From Actinomycetes bacterium (GTDB lineage Bacteria; Actinomycetota; Acidimicrobiia; Acidimicrobiales; RAAP-2), in NCBI GenBank assembly GCA_021791615.1, contig JAJYWG010000458.1:1-26917 (forward strand): DNA of 26,917 nt. The letters are read 5' to 3'. Positions 1 through 8,425 of this stretch are shown here, piece after piece; the stretch's first letter is position 1; every line of letters begins with the position of its first letter. Under the pieces are notes generated by a model. That model saw nothing but the letters and a program-made list of their open reading frames with translations, did no database searches and was not told the origin of the DNA. Position numbers and translations under genes: made by a program.

Positions 1-336
1 CCGAGCCTATCGACCCGCAGAACTGGGCGTCGCCGAAGGAGAACACCCCGCCGTCGGAGGCCACCTCCCAGTAGCCCTTGCCGTCGGGGGTGGCGGCGAT
101 GCCCACGATCGGCCGGCTGAGCGGCTTGCCGCCCATCGACCCCTCGAACTGGGCGTCGCCGAAGGCGAACACCCCGCCGTCGGAGGCCACCTCCCAGTAG
201 CCCTTGCCGTCGGGGGTGGCGGCGATGCCGACGATCGGCTTGTTCAGCGCGGCCGAGCCCATCGACCCCTCGAACTGGGCGTCACCGAAGGAGAACACCC
301 CGCCGTCGGAGGCGACCATGCGGTAGCCGCCCTGGA
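1..336 (-). repeat. 126-bp tandem repeats coding 42-residue FGDA repeats
   Basis: Near-identical 126-bp units recur: the same GAACACCCCGCCGTCGGAGG string begins at 41, 167 and 293. On the minus strand each unit encodes a 42-residue repeat built from SDGGVF(S/A)FGDAQF, EGSMG, PIVGIAATPDGKGYWEVA. About two and a half copies are visible and the array continues past the left edge. Such repeats are familiar as C-terminal modules on secreted actinobacterial enzymes; a propeller-like or wall-binding role is inferred. The high DNA identity between copies suggests recent duplication or gene conversion. Confidence 0.9.
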
Positions 337-3085
337 GCGGGTTGGTCGGTGCCATCGGCTTGTACTGGAAGTTGTTGAACAGGCTCAGCTGGTCACAGAA
401 GTAAGGGGAGGGGACGCCGGTCACGCTGATGAACCCGCGCTGGCCGGGGGGCAGCAGGTCGTAGGCGACCGGGCTCGGGGCCAGGTCGACCGCCAGGAAG
501 TACGAGCTGCGTTCCTGGGCGGCGCTGGTGCCGCAGTCGACCGTCACCCCGGCGGCCGAGGCAACCGGGTCGAGGCTGTCCCAGTTGATGCTCTGGGTCG
601 GCTTCCATCCCCAGTCGGCCACGTTGGTGGTCCCGAAGCCGGTGGCGCTGCGGGCCAGCTGAGGGCCCGTGCCCGAGAGGATGGTGAGGGCGTCGTCGAG
701 ACTCTCGATCAGCATGCTGTTGGTGTGCCCGCCGAAGGAGCTCCCGGTGTAGCAGAGCGTGTTGCACGGGACGATCCCGCTCGTGCCGGCCAGGATGTGG
801 AGCAGGAGGTTGCCCGAGTAGTCCATGTTGGTCTGGGCGTGGTCGCCGAGCCCGAGGCTGGCGTCGTCGAGGTTGACCGGGCCCACGTACGCGTCCGAGG
901 CGTTGACGCCGCCCATGAACGCATTGGCGTAGAGCGCCTCCATGAACTGGTTGAAGATCGACATGGCGCTGCTGCCGATCGAAGTGGTCCCGTCCCAGGT
1001 GGTGAGTGACTGCATGGCGGCCTGGAGCGCGGGATGGGTTGTGGGGTTGGTGAGCGGGCTGCCGTCCGCCAACAGGAGCTGGTATGCCCGCTCGATGGAG
1101 GGGATGATCGACGTCGCGCAGGAGCGGGTCTGGTTCGAATCGATCGTCCCGATGGACTGCTCCACCGATTCCAGAGAGGCGAGCGTGATGTGGGTGCTCG
1201 AGCCCAGCATCTGGCTGATCCGCTGCGACCGGAAGACCGTGCCGCGGTACTCGTTCGGCTGGTAGAAGAGCTGCGACGACGGCTCCGTGTTCCAGTTGTC
1301 GAGGTAGCCCTGGCCCGGGTTGATGCTGCGGGGCATCTGTGCGAACGGGATGAAGCCGGTCCACTGCTGGCTGCCGTCGCCGAGGCGGGTCAGGAGGGGG
1401 TCGTTGCTGGTGGAGAGGGGGGACAGGGTCGGCACCAGGCCGGTGCTGAAGAAGGCGATGTTCCCCCTGGCGGTCCGCGTAGAGGAAGTTGTGGACGGTG
1501 GCGATGACGCCCACCGACTGCTCGAACTGGGTGAGGGTGGTGTCGCCACCGAGCTCGGCGAACCCTTCGAGCGACTTGTACTCCTGCATCCACGAGGCAA
1601 AGTCCATCGAGAAGGCCAGCCCCGCCGCCGGGTCCGTCTGGAAGATCGGCCCGTCGTTGGTGCGGTAGACGGTGTAGCTCACCGGGGAGGATCCGAGCAC
1701 AGGGATCGTCTCGGGAACCACCGGGACGGGGAGCCAGCTGCCGTCGAACAGGTAGGTGGACGGCACGTTCCCCACGAAGCGGACCTGCTCCGTGTAGACG
1801 GCCTCGTTCATGGTCTCCTCGCTGGTGGCGGTCCAGGCGACGTTGGCGTTGTGGCCGATCAGCACGAACGGCTCGCCGGTGATGTACATCCCCGAGGCGT
1901 CGTAGCCCGGGCTGTGGAGGTAGACCTCACCGTTGACACTCGGCGTCGAGAATCCCTCCTGCGGCGCGCCCCACAGCAGGGCATGCCCGCCGGCGGACCG
2001 CCACGGTGCCACCACGTAGGCGTTGGACCCCTCGTGGGAGAAGATCTTGAACTTCGATCCCCGCTGCTGCAGCAGGTTCTCGTCGTTCTGGAGGGTCTGG
2101 GCGCCCTTGGCGACGAACGTGGGCGGCAGGCTCGTCTCGGGGGCCGCGCCCGCCACCTCGGCGGTGGTGGTGGCCGACACCCCGGCGGGCGTGAGCGACG
2201 GCTTCGCCACCGCGGGGACGGCGGCCCCGGACGGTGAGGAAACGCAGTCGTTCGGCTTGGACTGGGTCGGGCTGGTGAGCACCGGGCCGATGGCGCAGGT
2301 GTCGGGGACGGTGGTCGGGGCGGTCGGGTCCTCGATCCAGTTGATGTCGTTGAACACCGACATCGCCTCGCTGTCCGGGTTGGGGCGCCCGCCTTGGTGA
2401 AGTAGGCCTCGAGGTACTGCAGGGTGGCCAGATTGGAGAGCTCGCTGCCACCGCCGGTGCCGAACTGGCGGGTGAGGTAGACCCCGATGGCGAGGCTGTC
2501 CACCGGCTGCCACGGTGCCGGACGGTACGGGCCCGAGAGCCCCATCTCCTCACCGAGCGCCCAGAACTCGGCGGGGACCATCGTCTGTTCGTTGTGCGGC
2601 GAGGCGTAGGCCACGGTCTCGTAGGCGTTGATACCGTCGGCGTAGGCGGTGATGGCCGCCTGTTGGGCAGCCGGCAGCTCGTCGTACTGCTACTGGTACT
2701 CCGCCGGGGTGTAGTAGAAGAGGCGCTGCGCCTCATCGGTGCTCACCTCGCTCGATCCGAAGAGGCCGGAAAGCGTTCCGTCCACCGCGGCGCGGGTCAG
2801 CTCGAGCTGGAACATGCGGTCCTGTGCCTAGGCCCAACCGTCCCCGTACCACATGCCGGTGCTGGTGTCGGCGTAGATGTGGGGGACCCCGTAGGTGTCG
2901 AGCTTGATCGTGGCCGACTCGGAGCCGCTCCCGACCACCACCCCGCTGGACAGGCCGGAGCTCGTCGCTTTCGGTGCGGCTGTTCCCTGGGCGGCACCGG
3001 CGACCGCAGCGGGTGCCGCCATGTCGAGGAGGAGGGCCATCGCGGCCACAACGAGCACCCACCGACCGACCGTCCGCTGCAGCAT
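1..3085 (-). pseudogene. Penicillin acylase family hydrolase (Ntn hydrolase), broken and cut by left edge
   Basis: Members of this family are exported N-terminal-nucleophile amidohydrolases that cut themselves into two chains and hydrolyse amides such as acyl-homoserine lactones, lipopeptides or beta-lactam side chains; the substrate here is unknown. The start is ATG at 3085 behind AAGGGGAG, followed by a signal peptide (residues about 1-30, ending AVA-GA) and the family motif YGVPHIYAD. The beta-chain motif EGSNAYVV is present; its Ser codon (2025-2027) is the expected nucleophile. The C-terminus carries FGDA repeats and continues beyond position 1. In-frame TAG codons lie at 2828-2830 (just before AQDRMFQLEL) and 2690-2692. 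The frame changes near 2382-2392 and returns to the original frame near 1463-1467, where a run of five Gs fits one extra base. Homology is clear in all three segments, so identity is secure. Intact translation is not possible as written. True decay and consensus error both remain possible. Confidence 0.82.
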
Positions 3086-3100
3086 GAGGCTCCCCTTGGT

Positions 3101-3120
3101 TTGGTTGTGTGATTGGTTGT
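3101..3120. repeat. Pair of TTGGTTGT direct repeats, 12-bp period
   Basis: TTGGTTGT occurs at 3101-3108 and again at 3113-3120, in the 5' leader of the minus-strand hydrolase gene, 16 bases upstream of its start codon. The 12-bp period is close to one helical turn, which fits a protein binding on one face of the DNA. No binding protein is identified. Confidence 0.35.
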
Positions 3121-3341
3121 TCTCTTCGGCGACTCCACACCGCCCGGTGCCACGGAGGCCCCCGACCGCAGGTGTCGTCACCCGGAGCCGCCTCCGGCAC
3201 GGGACCGCCGAGCGGGCAGCCCCGAGGGCGTCGGAGGCGACGGAGGGCACTGCCGGGCACCCGCTCAGGTTCTTCAACGAATCGTCAGGAAACGCGCTCC
3301 ACCCGTCTACTGGACGGGACACGGAAAGCTGCGGACGTGCT

Positions 3342-3355
3342 TGTGACGGATCACA
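3342..3355. promoter_or_regulatory. TGTGA-N4-TCACA palindrome, possible operator
   Basis: The sequence TGTGACGGATCACA is a perfect 5-bp inverted repeat with a 4-base spacer, ending 32 bases upstream of the PucR-like start. The arms match CRP/FNR-type half-sites, but the spacer is shorter than the usual six bases. It overlaps a possible -35 element (TTGTGA at 3341-3346, with TACCCT at 3362-3367). It could be an operator; no binding protein is shown. Confidence 0.3.
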
Positions 3356-3387
3356 GGTGGCTACCCTACGATGCGACGAGCACGTCG

Positions 3388-4296
3388 ATGCCCGACCCTC
3401 CCCTTCCGGACCGGAGCCCGGCGGCGCCCGAGGTGCGCGCGCTGGCCGGCCGGGTCGAAGCCCGGCGCGATGCGCTCGCCCGGCAGATGGTGGCGCGTCT
3501 CCGTGCCGGCGTCCCCTTCTACGCCCATCTCCCGAGGGAGCAGCTCGACGGGGACATCCTGACGATCTGTCGGCTGTCGGCACAACATCGGCGTGTTCGT
3601 GCAGCTCCTCGTGACCGGTTCCCCCCCGACCGCATCCGCTCTCGACGCCATCCGGGTCAGTGCCGCCCGACGGGCCGAGGAGCGGGTGCCCCTCGACGCC
3701 GTCCTCAGCGCGTACCACGTGGGCCTCCTGATGATGTGGGAGCACTTCCAGGTCGAGGCGGGCCCGATGGAGCCGGGACACCTGCCGTCGGTGGCGACGG
3801 GACAGAGGAGCCCGGCGGGCGCGTCCCGGAGCTCATCGGGGAGCTCGCCGCCGCCGCCCGTTCCCCGATCGTCGCCGGGTACGCGTGGCATCCGGGTGTG
3901 GCCGGGGTGGTCCGGAGCGGGACGGAGGCGAGGCAGCTCGCGGAGCTGGCCGTCCGTCTCGACCGGCCGCCCGGCGCCTACCGGCTCGACGACCTGGTGC
4001 TCGAGTACGCCCTCAGCCGCGATCCAGCGGCAATGGACCGGCTCGCCGCGGTGCTGGCGCCGCTCGAGACGCAGGGAACCGACCTCGTGGAGTCACTCGA
4101 GGTCTACGTTCGGTGCCAATTGGACCGTAGGCGGGCGGCGGCCGCACTGCACGTTCATCCCAATACGCTCGACTACCGCATGAAACGGGTCCGTGCGTTC
4201 ACCGGCCTCGACATGTCCACGGCCTCGGGGATCACGATGATCGGTGCCGGGCTGCTCGCCCGGCGGATCGCACGAGGTGCGCGGGAGCGGGGCTGA
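3388..4296 (+). pseudogene. PucR-type helix-turn-helix regulator, doubly frameshifted
   Basis: This resembles PucR/CdaR-like transcription factors, which end in a helix-turn-helix. The N-terminal part (from ATG 3388, beginning MPDPPLPDRSPAAPEV) and the C-terminal part share one frame. The middle part (NIGVFVQLLVTG to HLPSVATG) is in the next frame. The shifts fall near 3580-3586 and 3797-3812 and cancel. The C-terminus is a clear PucR-type HTH: DLVLEYALSRDP, then ESLEVYVRCQLDRRRAAAAL, then HVHPNTLDYRMKRVRAFTG. It is divergent from the broken hydrolase and would be its natural regulator. As written it gives no full-length product. The next 213 bases (to 4509) are GC-rich and show no gene. Confidence 0.75.
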
Positions 4297-4509
4297 CGCC
4301 GCCCGGGCACCGTTGACTCCCTCTGGCCCGGAGCACTCGCGGCGCCGGGCTGGTCCATCGAGCGCACGCCCCCGCCGCGAGAGCGACCGACCGCGTCGGC
4401 GGCGAGGAGCTCCGCAGCCGTCACGCGCAGGACATCCGACGGGGATGCGAGGACCGCCTACCGGACCGCCGTAAAAGCACGCAGGGACCGAGTCTGCGAG
4501 GATGACGCC

Positions 4510-5628
4510 GTGCCTCGGGTCGCGTTGGTCCACGCCATCGTGCGTGCAGGTGGAGCCTCCGTCCGTCTGCAGTGGTGGAAGGAGGTTCTTGCCCTCTCGG
4601 GCGTCAGCACCGTCGACGTTCCCCTCATAACTCCCGGGCGTGCGGTCCTCCCGCGTGGGATCGCCCGACTCGGCGCAGTCGCATCCGGGATCAACGCTCC
4701 CGAGACCCTGGCCTGGTCGGGTCCGGCGCTCCGGCGCCGTCTGGCGGCCATGGCGCCGGACGGTGTCGTGGTGCTCTCGCTCCGGGCGTTCGATCCCGCC
4801 GTCCTACCCGATGGGGTACCCGTGGTGCTCGACTACGTCGACCGGTTGAGCGTCAGCTACCGACAGCGGTCCCTGATCGAGCATCGTCGGCTCCGTCAGA
4901 GCGCCTGGCGGCTGCTCGGCGGGGCGATGGAGCGGGTCGAGGCGTCCTCGTCTACGGCCGGAGTGGTGACGACAGCGGTGGGCTGTCGGGATGCGGCCGC
5001 ATTGGGCGCAACCTGGCTCCCGATCACCCTGGCTGCCGGCAGCACGGGCCACAGACCACTCCCGACAACTCTTCCGGAGCGCCGTTGGGACGGTCTGTTC
5101 GTGGGAACGCTTGATTATGGACCAAACGTCGCCGCCGTCCGAGCATTGGCGACCTCCATCTGGCCGGAAGTGGTGCGTCTGCGCCCGGAGTCCTCCCTCT
5201 GCATAGCGGGCCGGCGGCCTACTGCCGAGGTGCGCAATTTGGTGGCGGCGATGGGGGCCGAGTTGGTAGTCGATTTCGAGGAGCCGGCTGACCTGATGAC
5301 CCGGGCTCTGATGTCGATCGCCCCTCTGCCGCTGGCGACGGGTATGCAGATCAAGGTACTCGAGGCCGCCGCCGCCGGGCACCCCTTGGTCATCTCTCCA
5401 GCCGCCGCCGCCGGTTTGGCGCCCGGGTTCCCGGCCCGGGTCGCGACGGTGGGGATCCCCTTCGCCCGTCAGCTGGTCGACCTGTTCGACGATCCCGGTG
5501 CCGCCGCCGAACTGGGGATCGCAGGTCGGACAGCCGTCCAGCGGTGCTACACCCATGAGCGATGGGCTCCCCTGGCGACCGGCCTCTTCGGGTGGCCAGG
5601 CGACTCCGAGCCAGCCGGCGACCGATGA
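4510..5628 (+). CDS. Glycosyltransferase, GT4 (GT-B) family
   Basis: This 372-residue protein looks like a retaining GT-B glycosyltransferase that moves a sugar from a nucleotide donor onto a growing surface glycan at the cytoplasmic face of the membrane. The C-terminal half has the usual GT4 signatures: FVGTLDYGPNVAAVRAL at about residue 197, and TGMQIKVLEAAAAGHPLVIS from about residue 278, where the donor nucleotide-sugar binds. The N-terminal half is a more divergent Rossmann-like acceptor domain. The start is GTG at 4510 with AGGA seven bases upstream; an ATG at 4502 is out of frame. The stop overlaps the next start as ATGA, so the two glycosyltransferases are translated together. Donor and acceptor cannot be told from sequence. 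Confidence 0.82.
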   Translation: MPRVALVHAIVRAGGASVRLQWWKEVLALSGVSTVDVPLITPGRAVLPRGIARLGAVASGINAPETLAWSGPALRRRLAAMAPDGVVVLSLRAFDPAVLPDGVPVVLDYVDRLSVSYRQRSLIEHRRLRQSAWRLLGGAMERVEASSSTAGVVTTAVGCRDAAALGATWLPITLAAGSTGHRPLPTTLPERRWDGLFVGTLDYGPNVAAVRALATSIWPEVVRLRPESSLCIAGRRPTAEVRNLVAAMGAELVVDFEEPADLMTRALMSIAPLPLATGMQIKVLEAAAAGHPLVISPAAAAGLAPGFPARVATVGIPFARQLVDLFDDPGAAAELGIAGRTAVQRCYTHERWAPLATGLFGWPGDSEPAGDR

Positions 5629-6620
5629 CCGGGCGCGCCGTGGTGCCCACGCCCGACCCGGCTTCCGATGTCGCCGGTCTCGCCGATGCCCACCGGCCCG
5701 TGGTCGACGCCGTCGTCGTCACCTATGCCAGTCGGGACGACGTGGGCCCCTGCCTGGCCTCGCTGCAGGCGGTCGAGGGGATGGGGACGGTGGTGGTGGT
5801 GGACCACGGCGACGACGGGAGCGACCAGGTCGCCGCGGCCATGGGGGCGCTGGTCGTGCGTGACCCGGCCAATCCGGGGTTCGGTGCCGGGCACAACCGG
5901 GGGGTGACGCTCACCGATGCCCGCTACGTGCTCCTGATGAACCCCGATGCAACGTTGGTGCCCGGGGCGGTCGAGGCCGGGATCGCGTTGCTCGATTCCC
6001 GACCGGACGTCGCTGCCTGCCAGGGGGTGATCGTCGACGAGGCGACCGGGTCGTCCGAGCGGAGCCATGGCGTCCTGTTGGGCCCGGTCCATCTGTGGGG
6101 GCGGGCGCTGCGCCTGCGCCCCCTGCTCCGCTGGGGCCCGGTGCAGGCACTGGTCCGGAGGCTGCCGGGCCTCGCCGACCACGTCGAACGGGTGCCGGAC
6201 GGCCCGGTGGACACCGACGCGCTCGGGGCCACCGCGCTGCTGGTCCGCCGGGAGGCCTTCGAGGCGGTCGGAGGGTTCGACGAGCGGTTCTTCCTCTACG
6301 GGGAGGACATGGACCTCTCGAAGCGCTGGACCGAAACAGGCTGGCGCCTGGTGGCGCTGCCGCACCCTTGGGCTGTCCACCACGCCGGCGCGTCGAGCCG
6401 GTCGTCGTGGCAGCGGGAGGTCGAGTGGTGGCGCGGGGCGATGACGTTCGCCGCTACGTGGTACCCGCAGGGGGCGTGGGCGGCGGCGTTCGGCGCGTCG
6501 ATGGTGCGATCCGTCACCTTGGGTGCCCGCCGGCCGTCACAGTTCGTCTCGGCGTGGCGGTCGATGGTGGTGGCGCCGCTTCAGACCCGGTCGGTGCCGA
6601 GGCCGAGCCGCTCCGGGTGA
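5625..6620 (+). CDS. Glycosyltransferase, GT2 family, rhamnosyltransferase-like
   Basis: This 331-residue inverting GT-A glycosyltransferase has VDAVVVTYASRDDV at residues 27-40, NPGFGAGHNRG at 82-92, the metal/donor site NPDA at 106-109, and GGFDERFFLYGEDMDLSKR at 216-234 containing the ED acid motif. That set is typical of the WbbL/rhamnosyltransferase branch of GT2, which adds deoxyhexoses to O-antigen or arabinogalactan-type linkers. A 6-deoxyhexose donor would suit the neighbouring CDP-sugar operon, but this is inference. The start is ATG 5625 inside an ATGA overlap with the previous stop; a longer reading from 5562 would overlap that gene by 67 bases and is less likely. The gene ends only 8 bases from the end of the convergent ABC transporter gene, with no room for a dedicated terminator. 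Confidence 0.88.
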   Translation: MTGRAVVPTPDPASDVAGLADAHRPVVDAVVVTYASRDDVGPCLASLQAVEGMGTVVVVDHGDDGSDQVAAAMGALVVRDPANPGFGAGHNRGVTLTDARYVLLMNPDATLVPGAVEAGIALLDSRPDVAACQGVIVDEATGSSERSHGVLLGPVHLWGRALRLRPLLRWGPVQALVRRLPGLADHVERVPDGPVDTDALGATALLVRREAFEAVGGFDERFFLYGEDMDLSKRWTETGWRLVALPHPWAVHHAGASSRSSWQREVEWWRGAMTFAATWYPQGAWAAAFGASMVRSVTLGARRPSQFVSAWRSMVVAPLQTRSVPRPSRSG

Positions 6621-6628
6621 CAGACCGC

Positions 6629-8425
6629 TCAGCCGTGGATGGACCGCTGGCGGACGATGCGGGCGAACCGTCCCTCGGGACGGACCACCAGCTCCTCCCA
6701 CGTCCCGTGTTCGGTGATGGTTCCCCCGGCCATTACGTAGATCTGATCGGCCAGACGCACCGGGTTCAGGTTGTGAGAGACCACGATCATGGCGCACGTC
6801 GACTTGATCGCCTCGAGCGCCCGCAGGACTTCGTCTTCGGCGCTCGCGTCCAGCGAGCTGGTCGGCTCATCGAGGACGAGTACCCAGGGTCGCCGGTAGA
6901 GGGCCCTGGCCAGGGCCAGCCGTTGGCGTTGACCCCCCGACAGGGTGGTGGCCCGCTGGCCGAGCACGGTCGCCATGCCGTCCGGGAGGCGATCGACGAA
7001 GGTGGTGGCTTGCGCCAGCTCGAGTGCCCGGCGGGCCTCGTCGGGTTCCCGGCGAGCTTCGGTCCAGTAGACGTTCTCGAGCACTGTGGCGGCGAAGAGC
7101 GGTGACTCCTGTGGGACGAGGCCGAGGTGTGACTGCCACTGCTCGGTGTCCACCTCGGCCAGGTCCACCCCGTCGACGGTGATCCGGCCGCGGGTCGGCT
7201 GCAGGAGGCCGGTGACGAGGTCGAGCATGGTCGTCTTCCCGGCCCCGGACTCGCCGACCAGGGCGATCGCCTGACCCGGCCGGAGTTCCCAGCTGACCTG
7301 CTCGAGGACCGGCTCGGTGCGCCCTGGGTAGGTGTAGCCGACCTGTTCGACCCGGAGGCCCCGTTCGAAGCTCGGGGTCCGGGTTCCCCCGGTCGCCGTG
7401 GGAGAGGCGTGCATGGCGTCGAGCGTCTCCCACCAGGTGTCGCACCAGGACCGGTAGGAGCGGGCGTTCTGGAGATGCTCCTGGGTCGAGATCAACCGGG
7501 GGGCGAGCCGGAGGAACAGGACGAGGAAGGCGAGCGACGCGGCCGAGAGCTCGGCTCCGTGAGCCGTGGCCAGCGCTCCCAGCAGGACGGCGCCGATCCC
7601 GACGATGCCGCCGATCTCGAACATCGACCGGGTTCTCGGGACGATGTACATGCTCTTGACGTAGGCGTTGGCGTAGTCGGCGTAGATCGTCTCCATCCTC
7701 CGCTGGGACTGGACCCGCTCGCCCTGTGACCGGAACAGCTTCAGGCTCCCGAACAGGAGGTCGGCCTCTTGGCCCAGGGAGGAGGCGGCCGCCGTCAGCG
7801 AGGTGGTGTGCCGCCGGGTGGGCTTGGCTCCCAGAAAGTACGTGACCGCGGCCAGCACCACGAACGCGGCGGTGAAGATGCTGAGCTGCACGGACAGCGA
7901 GACTGCCACCGCGACGAAGATGATGGCCACTCCGAGCATCCCCATCGCCCGTACGAAGAACTGGACCCCGGACGAGACCTGATGGACCGAGAGGAGCAAC
8001 GACGTGTTGACATCGCCCGCACGGATCTTCAGGAACGCCGCCCAGTCCATCCCGAGCGCTGCCCGGGTCAGCTCGCCCCGCCGCCGCCGCTCGAAGGCGG
8101 CGACCAGGCGGGTGAGCGCCCGCTCGGCGAGGACGCGGACCACCGAAGCGAGGAGGGCGAACACCACGAACGACAGCACGCCCGCATAGCGGAGCGAGGA
8201 CCCCTGCAGCGTGACACCGAACGCCGAGACGGTCTCGTTCGGCTCGACGATGGGGACGACGGCGAGGATGCCCACCGTCTCCAACAGGCCGCTCAGGACG
8301 GTGAGCGCGATCGCCACCTTGGCCGACCGATGGAGGTCCCCGAGGATCGTCCAGTAGCTGCCTACGAGTCCCTTCCCCCGGTGGTTCCGTTCGACCGGGC
8401 CCGCCGCCGGCGACCGCGTGGTCAC
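6629..8425 (-). CDS. ABC transporter, fused permease and ATPase (MsbA/PglK-like glycan exporter)
   Basis: This 598-residue half-transporter would work as a homodimer to flip a lipid-linked sugar or related molecule across the membrane. Residues about 36-315 form the transmembrane domain with around six hydrophobic helices. The nucleotide-binding domain follows: Walker A GESGAGKTT 391-399, Q-loop Q439, signature LSGGQRQR 495-502, Walker B VLVLDEP 515-521 and switch His551. Length and order match MsbA, PglK and similar exporters. The start is GTG 8425, overlapping the upstream methyltransferase stop as GTGA; an upstream reading to 8602 would run inside that gene. As last gene of an operon making a CDP-sugar, its likely cargo is the undecaprenyl-linked glycan, although the cargo is not shown by sequence. 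Confidence 0.88.
   Translation of the reverse strand: MTTRSPAAGPVERNHRGKGLVGSYWTILGDLHRSAKVAIALTVLSGLLETVGILAVVPIVEPNETVSAFGVTLQGSSLRYAGVLSFVVFALLASVVRVLAERALTRLVAAFERRRRGELTRAALGMDWAAFLKIRAGDVNTSLLLSVHQVSSGVQFFVRAMGMLGVAIIFVAVAVSLSVQLSIFTAAFVVLAAVTYFLGAKPTRRHTTSLTAAASSLGQEADLLFGSLKLFRSQGERVQSQRRMETIYADYANAYVKSMYIVPRTRSMFEIGGIVGIGAVLLGALATAHGAELSAASLAFLVLFLRLAPRLISTQEHLQNARSYRSWCDTWWETLDAMHASPTATGGTRTPSFERGLRVEQVGYTYPGRTEPVLEQVSWELRPGQAIALVGESGAGKTTMLDLVTGLLQPTRGRITVDGVDLAEVDTEQWQSHLGLVPQESPLFAATVLENVYWTEARREPDEARRALELAQATTFVDRLPDGMATVLGQRATTLSGGQRQRLALARALYRRPWVLVLDEPTSSLDASAEDEVLRALEAIKSTCAMIVVSHNLNPVRLADQIYVMAGGTITEHGTWEELVVRPEGRFARIVRQRSIHG

Larger units (their letters stand above)
3086..3387. 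promoter_or_regulatory. Divergent intergenic region between hydrolase and PucR-like regulator
   Basis: About 300 bases lie between the starts of the two divergent broken genes, and no credible gene is seen here. The part next to the hydrolase start is AT-richer than its surroundings and holds the ribosome site AAGGGGAG plus a pair of TTGGTTGT direct repeats. The part next to the regulator holds a short TGTGA/TCACA palindrome and a TACCCT hexamer (3362-3367) that could be a -10 element. A regulator divergent from its target is a common layout, so this is where control of the hydrolase would be expected. This is inference from layout and motifs only. Confidence 0.4.

Noticed and set aside
1..336. 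CRISPR array or mobile-element terminal repeats
   Set aside because: The 126-bp units are contiguous, keep reading frame and encode a protein repeat; there are no spacers or transposase.
2690..2830. In-frame TAG codons as recoded sense codons (amber suppression or pyrrolysine)
   Set aside because: rfbG in the same window ends with TAG as a normal stop, and the same gene also has frame changes, so damage or sequence error explains the data better.
1..3085. Beta-lactam resistance or penicillin-processing gene
   Set aside because: The family name is historical; members act on many amides, and nothing in the sequence indicates beta-lactams.
1390..4300. Programmed frameshifting in the hydrolase and regulator genes
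   Set aside because: Each gene would need two opposite shifts to stay in frame, and no slippery site with a stimulating structure is evident. Indels or errors are simpler.
4372..4402. CCGCCG/CGGCGG inverted repeat after the regulator as a terminator
   Set aside because: Six-base arms of this composition are expected by chance in such GC-rich DNA, and no T tract follows.
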